Shown in pieces: positions 52,301 to 62,679 of a stretch of 64,000 nucleotides of DNA; position 1 is the stretch's first letter, and each line of letters opens with the position of its first letter. The DNA is taken from contig JASJFT010000117.1 in assembly GCA_030770425.1 (NCBI GenBank), positions 62,001-126,000 on the forward strand, read 5' to 3'. The notes beneath the pieces were generated by a model. It was not told where the DNA came from, searched no databases, and was given only the letters and a program-made list of their open reading frames with translations. This DNA comes from Darksidea phi (lineage: Eukaryota; Ascomycota; Dothideomycetes; Pleosporales; Lentitheciaceae). The position numbers and the translations under genes are program-made.

Positions 52301-52871
52301 TTAGCGACCTAGTAGAAATAAGTCTAGATTAGAAGTATAAGATTATCGTTATCTTCTTATATAAGTAATATAAGTATAGTAGTATAAACTAAAAGCTATC
52401 TAATTATAAAGTTATTAGAGGTATATACTCGATATTAGGTATCTAGTTAAATATAGATAATAATATTAAGTAGCTATTAGGGAGAACTATTAGTCTTTCT
52501 ACTAGCCTCTACTTAATAAACTTAGACGTTATAATATATTATCCTTAATTTTATTTTACGACCTAAGGTATCTTCTACTCGCTAAAGTCTTTATCTCTTA
52601 TAAGTTACTAGAGGTATTATAACTTTCTCTTCTACTTCTCTTCTATATAATAGCTTCTATTAGCTTCTTATTATAAGGAGGGGATACTAAAAGTAGAGAA
52701 GTAAAGCCTACTATAACCTTCTTTAACTTCTTAATCTTCTTCAACTTCTTCCCTAGCTTCTATTTATTTCTAGTTATTTACGAACTTTATATCCTCTAGG
52801 GTTTTCTAGATTTCTCTAATAATACTTATAGAACTTATAGGAAGCTCTAATCTTCGGCTATTTTACGAGGT
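46301..52871. other. 6.5-kb CpG-richer, RIP-mutated block of unknown origin
   Basis: This stretch visibly holds more CG dinucleotides and fewer long A/T runs than the transposon blocks, while CpA and TpG are just as depleted. Most of the window's residual TpG/CpA sites cluster here (47073, 49219, 49758, 49869, 50481, 52231, 52741). The + strand gives extended, protein-like readings if TAA/TAG are taken as Q/W, notably around 48.7-52 kb. I could not match them to a family, and frame continuity was not verified. I found no repeat partner in the window. Because RIP requires duplication, a second copy should exist or have existed elsewhere. It could be duplicated host sequence, a large unknown transposon or subtelomeric repeat. 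Confidence 0.5.
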
Positions 52872-53018
52872 TTCGGTATTCTTAATACTATCGACGGTAT
52901 TATTAGCGCGGATAGTCGAGTCCTTATAATATCGACTAACTACCTAGATAACTTAGATAAGATACTTATTCGCCCTAGATAGGTTAATCTAAAAGTCGAG
53001 TTTACTTTAGCTAAGAAG
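52872..53018 (+). pseudogene. BCS1-like AAA-ATPase fragment, RIP-mutated
   Basis: The + frame from 52872 reads FGILNTIDGII, then SADSRVLIISTNYLDNLD, then KILIRP, then VNLKVEFTLAKK. This is the second half of an AAA domain: the helix after Walker B (LLNAIDG), sensor 1 (TTN-like STN), the RP-G-R arginine-finger region and the KVEF strand, all typical of the mitochondrial BCS1 family and its many fungal paralogues. The segment contains one RIP-type stop. Walker A and Walker B are not found in the expected 300 bp upstream, which instead reads Ser-rich on + (about 52700-52790); that may be a linker or a rearrangement. This is the only host-like protein I recognise in the window. Confidence 0.72.
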
Positions 53019-53166
53019 AATTATATATAGTAGATATTTAAATACTATAATTTACGTATTTTACGTTTAACCTTCTTAATATAATATAATTTATTACTAA
53101 AGATAGAAGCTACCTAATACTTCTCTTCTCTCTTAGTAATTTAATAATATACTAATTATTCTAATA

Positions 53167-53544
53167 CGGATTTAGATACCCCGTACTCTACTTTAAGTAT
53201 ATATACTTAATAGTTTCCTAGAAGCTTAAGATTAACCTTTTACTTTATAATAGTTATAAGCCTAATACTTTATATTTATATAAGTAGAAACTATATAAAT
53301 TAATACTTAGATAGATAACTATAAGTAAGTATTCTAGATAAAGTAAGTTACTTAAGTATCTAAGTACCTAAGTAGTTCTATATCTTAGAAGAGATAGCGT
53401 ACTTATCTTAGAGTAATTTAATTACTTACTCTTTAGTATTTAGGGGGTATATTATAACGTAGATTTAAATACCCTATACTTCGCTTTAAGTATATATACT
53501 AAATAGTTTCCTAAAAGCTTAAGATTAACCTTTTACTCTATAAT
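53167..53544 (+). repeat. ~86-bp direct repeat separated by ~200 bp
   Basis: 53167-53251 and 53459-53544 are direct copies with a 292-bp offset, sharing agcttaagattaacctttta and a tatatactwaatagtttcct segment. The later copy has more transitions at some sites and fewer at others. It looks like a local tandem duplication just beyond the AAA fragment, or the ends of a small insertion. Confidence 0.75.
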
Positions 53545-53559
53545 ACTAATATATTTATA

Positions 53560-56500
53560 TAGATTAATATAACCTTAGATATTCTTAATAATAATAGTAA
53601 AAGTTATAAATATAATATATAACGCTATCTATATATTCTATTATTAAAGTCTAGTAGTATTTAGTAGAAGTATATAACTTATTATTTACGTTTATTCTAT
53701 TAGCTTATTTAAAGATATAGGTTTAACTCTATTCTAGTATATTCTATTATTAGATAATAGGATATAGTTATTTATATAATACTATATATTTTTAGAAGCT
53801 AAATAAGTTATTAGTTAAGAATTTTAATATCGTAATCTTATAAAATACTATACCTCTTCTTAACTAATATTACTTCTTAATCGATAAACTAATATCCTTT
53901 ATTTAATTATAATTAAAGACTAGACTTTTACTTATATTTCTTTTTTAAGACCTCTCTTATAACTTTTTATACTACTTTTTAGTAAAAGAGACTTTCTAAA
54001 ATTATCTACTATTATATTATTACTATTAGTATATACTTTATTATTAAGTATAAATAAGATATTAAGAAGATTAAGAACTAAACTTTACTTTTTCTTAAAT
54101 AATATTTAAATATATTATTAATAATATCTTATTTTTATATAATATAGTATATACTATCTTTTAGATATCTCTATCTCGTAATAGAGTATATTATAAGTAA
54201 GAATTTAGAATTTACTTAATTTATACTTATAAGTAAGAAGAAGTCTATTATCTATATAAAATTAAAGACTAGTATTAATTATTTATAAATAATTCTATTA
54301 CTAGACTTTTTTAATAGTATTAGTTTTATTAAACTTTCTTATTACTTATTTTAAAATATATAATAAAATAAAAATATCTATAATTCTTTTTAAAATAACT
54401 TAGAATTTAATATAGTATTTATTAATAAGTTAAAAATAATATATACGGGAAATATCGATTATATTAGTATTAAGACTAGATTTTATAAGAAATATTTAGA
54501 TATAATATTTAGTATATATTTCTTAGTCTTCTTATACTTAGACCTTTAACGTAAAAATATACTTATTAAGAAAAGTAATAACTTAATAGAGATAGTCCTA
54601 ATTAACTAGAAAGTTATAGACTAGTATTCGATCTTTTAGAAGTATATAATTAAGTTCTATATATTAGAATAGATTAATAACTAGTCTTAATATCTTAAAT
54701 AGATTTTAAAACTATATCTCTAAAAGATTATAGTACTATAAATATTATATTAAGATTTATAGTTTTAAAATAATAGATTTTTTATTCGATATTATAATTA
54801 TAATAAGTAGATAAATTTAAGAAGAGTAAAATAATATTTTTATAAATAATAATAACCTCTTTAAGTATCTACTATATAATCTATTTATTCTATAGTATTA
54901 ATAGTAATTAAGTAATACTACTATTTCTTTTAATTAGTCCTATTAAATATATTTCTTAATAGTATAGTTATAATAATAGTATTTCTATTAAGTCTTATTT
55001 TAAATCTAAGTACTAGTTTATTACTAGATATTCTAAGCTTATATTTAGAACGTAGCTACTACTATAACTTAGATAACGGGTTAGATTTATAATACTTTAT
55101 TAGAATATAAAAGTTCTAATTATTTTAGTACTAAAATAGCTCTTTATAAGGTCTATTTAGTATATTTTATATATAGAGATATAGTTTTATTAAGTTTATA
55201 TCGACTTTTATTCGACTTATACGATATTTAACTTATTATCCTATAGTTAAAGTCTTATTATAAAGATAATATAGATATTAATTATATTAATTAAATAATA
55301 TTTAAGTATTCTACTACTTAAATCTAGTCTAAGTAATATTTATATAGATATATCTCTAACTCCTCTAGCTTTTTTTCTTATTTTTCTTCGAAATATATAC
55401 TATTATAAAGAAAGGGATTAGCTAAATAAGTAGAAGTAGCTTATTAAATCTAGCTTTCTTTCTATTTATAGTAGAACCTAATAGAATACTATAAATAGTA
55501 TTTAGTAAAGCGGAAGTATAATTAAATAAGGTAAAAATATAATAAGATAATATATATAATAGTATATATTATTTTATTATTTAGTTATTAGATTATAGAA
55601 TAAACTATTTATCGATAAAGAGACTTCTTCTTATATACTTCTAGCTAAGAAATCTATTACTAATCTTAATTAATAATAGAATATTCTAGAATAACTTAGT
55701 AAGTATTATATAAGTATTAGAAATTAAGTATTTCTAATACTTATTAGTAGCTAAATCCGATATAGTAGTTACTAGAAGATTCTAGAATTAAACTAATTAC
55801 TAATAACTTTATTCTCTAATATCTAGCTTAATATTAGTTTAATTTTAATAAGCTATATACTATTCTACTTAGAATAATATATAGAATCTTACTATTATAA
55901 TAGCTTAGTAATATAGGCTAAACCTAAATAGAAAATAACCTATTAAAGATTACTTCTTAGAAATTTCTTAATTTCTTATAATAATAACTAGTAATCTATC
56001 TAAAAGTATCTATATTAAAGCTACGGATCGAAATCTAATAGTATTTATTAAACTTAAAATATAAGTATCGGCTATAATATAACTAATCGATATTATATAG
56101 TAAAATAAACTTAATAATACTCTTTTTTTCTAATAGCTATTTCTTATATAGCTTTCTAAATTTTATAATATTATAAAATATAATAAAAGAATAGTAAACT
56201 AGCTAGTAAGATATACTATATTCTAAAATCGAATAGAATAGCTATAATAATAATATTTAAGTATTTACTAACTATAATAGTCTTTATAATAATATATAAA
56301 TATTTTTAAAAAGAGAATATAAAGATATTAAAAATAATATAAATATACTAATATTAAGATAAAAAGATATAAGAAGTATTACTAAAGATTAGTTTTTCTA
56401 AGATAAAAGTAAAAGTTAAAAAAGTAATAATATAAGTATAAGTATAAAGTTTAAAGAGATAGTATAAAATTAAATAGTCGTTAGATAGAACTATACCTAA

Positions 56501-57701
56501 TAGATAGAAGAAAGAAGATAAAGAAATATAGAATAAGGCTATCGATATAGCTATAGAGATACTTATTAATAGATATTAATAAACTATAGTAGTAGACTAA
56601 TAAGAATAACTAAGAAGATTTAATAAAGATAATTACTAGTATTATAATTATAATATATATTAAAAGTAATAATTTTATTATTATACTTTTTAACTATTCT
56701 ATCTAGTTAATTAAACTAGATTCGCTTTAGCTATAGTCTAAAAAGATATAACTATACTTTATTATAGTATTAAATTATCTATACTAGGTAATTAAGCTAG
56801 TATTCTACTTAATCGTAATTATAACGTTAGCTATAAACTTTAGTTATAGCCTTTTAATCTTAAGCTTTTTATAATTATTAATTTTATATAATTTAATCTT
56901 AATAATCTTAATTATCTTATTCTACTTCTTTTTATCTAACTTAAGCTAGTTAATAGCTATAATACTACTAATAAAGCTCTATAATATAATATTATAATAG
57001 TTAATATTAATTATAGTAATATAAATATTATACTTAGTTAATATAATCTTATTCTTTATAAAGCTACTTTTTTTAATAACTAATTATAAAAAGTCTATAT
57101 TCTTTTACTTATTAAATCTAGACCTTAGTTTTAATATATCTTTAGATTAAATATATTTTAAGATAATCTTAATTAGATTTATATTAAATATATAAGTCTA
57201 TAAGTTAAAATCTATAATATTACTAAACTTTAATATCTTATAAATCTTCTTAATTATTAAGATATTATTCTTAAGTAGTTTAAAGAGAAGTATAATATTA
57301 ATTATATAAGTAAAAGTTAAGTCTATAATAATATAAAGTTTACTAGTATTCTTTATAATAACTTTAATAGACTATTTATTCTTAATAGCTTTCTTCTTAT
57401 AAATATCTAAGGTATCTTTATTAATATTAATATCTTTAATTAAGAGTCGAGATATAGTATTTATACTAATAATATTAATAATAGTAGTAATTCTAACGCT
57501 AGTACTATATCTATCGTTAAGAATAATAGAACTAGAATTAATAGATAAAATCTTAATAATAATAGCTTTTATTAAATTTTTTATACTATTATTAACTAGC
57601 TTATTATAGAGTTAAAAGGTAAGTATAAACGTCTACTTAAGCTTAAGAATCTTAGTTCTTTTTAAATTATTTATAATTATAGGTAGAACTTTTAATTAAA
57701 G
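53560..57701. other. unassigned RIP-mutated DNA
   Basis: About 4.1 kb, more AT-rich than the block to its left. No transposon end, catalytic motif or repeat partner found. The minus strand around 57040-57660 gives a Lys/Ile/Asn-rich reading with few stops for this window, which could be a RIP-mutated gag- or ORF1-like protein; this is speculative. The composition suggests further decayed transposons. Confidence 0.35.
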
Positions 57702-57723
57702 TTTTTTTTTTTTTTTTTTTTTT
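57702..57723 (+). repeat. 22-bp poly-T tract
   Basis: Uninterrupted run of 22 T, the longest homopolymer noticed in the window. On minus it is poly(A) and could be the tail of a retroposed sequence lying at higher coordinates (57724 onward). No target duplication was recognised. Confidence 0.7.
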
Positions 57724-59126
57724 CTTAAGGAAAAGCTATATTATATAACTATACTATTATAGGGAAGTTTTTCTACTTAATAATAAATTATATATATCTA
57801 AAGACTAGTATTAAAATTTAATTAAAGTTAAAAGTAATATAAAGAAGAAGAATTACTAATATATAATAAAAGATAGACTTTTATCTATCTTTATATTATA
57901 TATAATCTAGTTTATATAATATAGAAGATAGTAGTATATAAGAAAGTAATATATAAGAAGTAGTATATTAAGATAGTAATATATTATATTCTAAAATCTA
58001 TTTATAGATTTAAGATAGCTAAATAGATATTAGAGCTTTTTAGACGTTTTAAGTCTCTTTTAACTTCTTAAAATATATATATTTAAAAAGTAAATATACT
58101 TTCTACTTTATTATTAATATAATTAGGGCTTATTATAGCTATTACTACTATAAATATTTTAATTATTAATAATAATTCTATAGGGCTATTAGTAGTCTTA
58201 ATTCTTATATTATTATTATTATTTTTTAATATATAGGGGTATAAAGCTAAAATCTAAAAATTATATAAATAGATATAACCCTCTACCTAAGTTATATAAA
58301 AGTATTAATTATATTATTTTATATAATTTATATATTCGATAGTATAAATAGGTATAGTAGCCCTTTAGATATATAATTATTATATATTACTTAGATTATC
58401 TTAAAGACTAAACGGTAAAATTACTAAGTCCTAATTAGGACTAGTAACTATAGGACGTTTCTACGAAATAGCTAGATATTAAGAACCTATATATAAGAAT
58501 ACTAAGTATTTCTTTTACTTTTTTCTTAAGTCTATCTTACTTTCTAAATATAAGATAACTTTCTATATTATCTTTATAGATTACTACTTCGTTCTACTTT
58601 AGTCTATAGATATATCTATACGTAGTACTATTCTCTATAATAATATTATCTAAGTCTACGTCTACGTCTATATCTATACTTAAGAATATCTAAATTATAA
58701 ACTTAATAATATTATTAATTATAATTATACCTTTTAGAAGAAAGAATATAATAAGCTTATAATTATAGAGCTATAGCTTATATATATAGAGGGTCGATTC
58801 GTATATCTACTAAATATACTATAGACGGTATAGATTTATTAGCTTAGTATCTACTTAATATATATTAAGGTAGATATAGATAATAAAAAGAACTTTCTTA
58901 GATAGTAGCTATTAAGATTAAGCTAGCTTACTAAGAATCTTAGGGTTTAATAGAATAATAAAGTAGTAAATTTTCTAGAAAGGGATTTCTAGACGAAGAA
59001 GAGTATAGAGTATATAGCGAAGATACTTTAAGCTATTTATAAGTTTTAAAATATAAAGAAGATTAAAGAGATAAAGATAAAAGTAATAAAGTAATAAAGG
59101 ATTAAAGTAGAGAAGAAGTTAGTAAT
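57724..59126. other. unassigned DNA between the poly-T tract and retroposon copy 2
   Basis: About 1.4 kb. Short AT repeats (gtagtatataagaaagtaat type) lie near 57930-57980. The + strand between 58480 and 59100 gives a basic, protein-like reading with few stops, but I cannot name it. Confidence 0.35.
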
Positions 59127-59140
59127 ATAGAATAAGATTA

Positions 59141-60344
59141 TTACTCCCCTAAAAGCTTAGACTACTACTTAGTATAATATTATATTAGCTTCTAGGCTAG
59201 CTATATTTTTTATAATTTTAATTATCTTATTATATTTTAATATTTCGATATCTTACGTAATAGATAGTAACTATAGAATAATAATAGCTTTTAATTTACT
59301 AATAATATATATAGATAGTTAAATACGCCGATAATACTAAACCCTCTATTAATAATAATAGTAAGGTAACCTATACTAGGCTACTTTTTAGTCCTCTACT
59401 TATTAGTAGTCTTTCTAGCTAGATATCCCTATTATCTATTCTATCTATTTCTACTAGTTCCTCCGTATTTAATCCTCTATACTATTATTTATATTATATC
59501 TACTATAAATACTAGCTTTATCTTCTATATTAGATATTAGTTTCTTTAATAGTTTACTAAGAAGATTAATTTCTCTCTCTTAAATAGTCTTCCCTATATA
59601 AGCTTATCCTCTAACCTACGTAGATAGTATAACTACCTCTTAATAAAATACCTATTCTCGTTATATAGGGTCTTAGATAGGAATATATTATAGATAACTA
59701 CTAATAGCTATATAAGAATCCTATTACTACTCGTTTCCTCGAATATATCTAACGTATAGTTAGTTTTATATTAATAATTATTATAATTAAGAAGCTCTAT
59801 TAGTAGTACCTTCTATCTATAGTACTAGAGATACTCCGTCGTAATATTTAAAAGGTTTAGAGTACTATACTTAAATAGTCTATTCTACTCTAGTTCCTAC
59901 TAATAGTTCTACTAAAGAACTAGGCGAATAATCGTTGGCGAAGATATATAGTTAGTAGATATTAATATAAGAAAGCTAGCTAAGAATAAGAGATAGATAT
60001 AAGAAAGCTAGCTAAGAATAAGAAATAGATATAAGTAGAATACTAGTATTATTATAGATAATTTTTATATTATAGATAGTAGTATTAGTACGCTAACTTC
60101 TTATTACTACTATTAGTCTTCTAATTAGGCTTTATAGTTCGGTATTATATATTATTTCTTATCTAGTATCTTAATATTTAAAATATTATCTTATTAGTAT
60201 TTTATAATTAATAATACTATATATAGCTCTATAACTCTATTATTATATATAAGGTATAGGTATAGTATCTTTATTATATATAAACTTCTACTATATTTCG
60301 TATAAATCTTCTAAAGAGACTCCTACTATATAAATCTAAATTAA
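59141..60344 (+). mobile_element. 1.2-kb retroposon (family R), copy 2
   Basis: 1204 bp, the inverse of 20289-21447 along its full length, flanked by an identical 14-bp duplication atagaataagatta (59127-59140 and 60345-60358). Ends: ttactccc at 5' and aaatctaaattaa at 3', with no poly(A), LTR or terminal inverted repeat. It contains two direct copies of an agaaagctagctaagaataa motif near 59970-60030. Target duplications of this length point to target-primed integration rather than a transposase or LTR integrase. The reading frames do not show a reverse transcriptase. Residual TpG at 59935. Confidence 0.86.
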
Positions 60345-60358
60345 ATAGAATAAGATTA

Positions 60359-61518
60359 ATAGAGGCTATTCGATTTATATATATAGATTATTAGTATTTT
60401 ATAGTAGTTACTTAGTATTAACGTAGCGGAAATTATTATAGTATACTAGTTCTTTTCTATACTTAGTTACTTAGTAAGACTAAATAAGAGTATATAATAG
60501 AATATTATATAAAAGAGTTTATATAATAGTCTAAGCCTTAATTCTTATATAATAGTAAAGTTATATAAAGATTTTATTAATATAAATATAAAAATTAAGA
60601 GGATTAAATTAGATTTTAAAGTAGAAGATAGTTAAGAATATAAATACTATAAATAAAAAGTTATTCTAGTAAATAGTATTAAGGATTATTTTCCTAATAT
60701 TAAAAGGTATAATAAGACTTAGAAGTAAGATATATAATTAATCTTAGATAACTATATTATAGAATAATTAATATTAAGCTTCTTTAGCTTTTATAACTCT
60801 TTTATATAAGATTATTAATCTAATCTATTTATTAATTATAGTAACGTTCTAATTATTAACTAAATCTTTATATTAAAATATACTTTTTACTTTATATATC
60901 TTTTTATATAATTTACTTTTATTATAACTATTTATATATATAAATAGAAATATTAATCTTATATTAACTCTTAAGTTACTACTTACTTAGTTATTAAATA
61001 AGTATTTAAGTATAGAGGTTAATAATTAAATAATTTTATATTTTATTCTAAAGTTATCTATTAAAACTATAATAAAGCTTTAATTTATCGATAGTATAAT
61101 CTCTAGTAAGACGTTTTTAGATAATATAGCTATTACTAAGCTTAGTAAACTATTTATTATATAGTTAGATATTAAGTTTTTATAGACTATAGTTAAGTAT
61201 ATAGTTTTTAGACTAATAAATAAAACTAATATTAAGAATATATATATAGCCGATAATATAATAGTAATACTTAAAGTATAACTAAGTACTATACGATAAA
61301 GACTACTTATTAAATAGAATAATAAATAAATAGTATCTTATTAGCTTATAATTAAAGTAAAGCTATTATTACTTATTATTATTATAAACTTCTAATAAAT
61401 CCGCTTAAGAGAAAATCTTAATACGTCTTAATAATATTAACTTTTATTTTATATTAGTAAAAGTTAGCTTATAAAGCGAATCTAACTTAGCTTTTACTTT
61501 TTATATCGAATAATATAT
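60359..61518. other. unassigned DNA between retroposon copies
   Basis: About 1.16 kb. The + strand near 61085-61260 gives a fairly continuous protein-like reading that I could not identify. No repeat partner seen in the window. Confidence 0.35.
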
Positions 61519-61534
61519 ATTATTTTATCTACTT

Positions 61535-61637
61535 ATCGTATATAAGGTATAGGTATAGTACCTCTACTATATATAAACTCCTACTATATTTCGTATAGAC
61601 CTTCTAAAGAGACTCCTACTATATAAATCCAAATTAA
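61535..61637 (+). mobile_element. retroposon family R, copy 3, 5'-truncated
   Basis: About 103 bp corresponding to the last ~100 bp of copy 2, ending aaatccaaattaa. It is flanked by a 16-bp duplication attattttatctactt (61519-61534 and 61638-61653). Truncation from one side with an intact other end is the hallmark of target-primed reverse transcription and fixes the 3' end of the family. The ccaaat keeps an unmutated CpA (61630), suggesting a late arrival or a copy too short to trigger RIP itself. Confidence 0.82.
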
Positions 61638-61849
61638 ATTATTTTATCTACTTCTTATATTAAATAATAATAGAATTATATTCTATATTTTATACTTTTA
61701 TAAGAAAGTTATAAATATAAATTTAGTACTATAAATATAACTTATTATTATAATATAATAGATAGTATATTCTTATAATAAGTATAAGATATAAGATATA
61801 AATTTAGTATAAGTATAAAATATTATACTATTATTATTTAATATAAATA

Positions 61850-62100
61850 TAAGTAGATAGAAGTATAGAATAAATATATTAAGTAGTTTAACTATTTAGC
61901 TAAGATATAAGTAGAGGGTTTTAAATACTAGTTATACTAAATTAGATAAAGCTAGTATATAATTATAATAAATTAATATAAATTATTATATAAATAGAAT
62001 AATTATATAATATATAATACTTAGCTACTTATATATCCCCTTTAGGTATAAACGTAGATTTAAAGCTAAAACTTTTAGTTAATAATCCCCTTTATTAGCT
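61850..62100 (-). mobile_element. copia-A family 3' LTR plus adjoining internal remnant
   Basis: 61850-62033 matches the copia-A LTR (starts taagtagatag, ends ctacttata). The following tatccccttta and gatttaaagctaaaa match the sequence just inside the 3' LTR of copia-A at 15183-15222. So this is not a solo LTR but the 3' end of a truncated second copia-A copy. The purine tract aaagggga, on minus, adjoins the LTR and is less mutated than in copia-A. No target duplication is found, consistent with truncation. Confidence 0.8.
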
Positions 62101-62679
62101 ATATAATTATTAATAGCTATATATATAGTAAGGTATATAGATACTTTTAATTACTAGTCTTTATAAAATATATAACTTAGCTAGTCTCTTTTAAAATATA
62201 TAATATTACTAGTCTTAATAAAATATATAGCTCTTTATAGTATCTAATCTCTATAAATAATATAGAACTAGAGATAGTCGTAAAAAAAGAAGATTATTAT
62301 AACCCTATACGAACTATAGAATATAGAATATTCTAAGAAGGTCGAAAGCTAAAAAAGGGGCTTAGTTAGTAATCTAATATTATATAATAATAATCTATTT
62401 AATCTATATCTTAGCGAGTAGAGTATATAGAGTATAACTAGTAATAATCTATTAAATCTATATCTTAGTAAATAAAGTAAATAGAGTAAGGTAAAGAAGA
62501 ATAGGTATAAGAAAGTAGAGAATCTTCTAGATTTTCTATCTTAATTCTTTATAGTTAATCTTCTTTAACTATTAAGATACTTATAGATAAGATTAGATCT
62601 TTTTCTAAGTAGTTATTCTAGTAATAGAATTCGTTAACTTAATCTTAACCTATTAGAAAAAATAATATAATAAATATAC
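62101..62679. other. upstream region of the right-hand gypsy element
   Basis: About 580 bp that should include the 5' LTR or leader of the gypsy element whose gag follows. The LTR limits cannot be set because the partner LTR lies outside the window. It holds the 54-bp-period repeat at 62388-62488. Confidence 0.4.
62388..62488 (+). repeat. 54-bp-period direct repeat, two units
   Basis: Units of ~47 bp start at 62388 and 62442, both beginning taataatctatt and sharing aatctatatcttag and atagagta. They lie upstream of the gypsy gag, probably in its LTR or leader. Confidence 0.75.

Noticed and set aside
57040..57660. LINE ORF1 or gag on the minus strand
   Set aside because: The reading is long and Lys/Ile/Asn rich, but that composition is expected from AT-rich DNA, and no zinc knuckle or RT accompanies it.
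58480..59100. Transposase or other named protein
   Set aside because: A basic protein-like + reading exists, but it has no catalytic motif I recognise and no repeat ends flank it.
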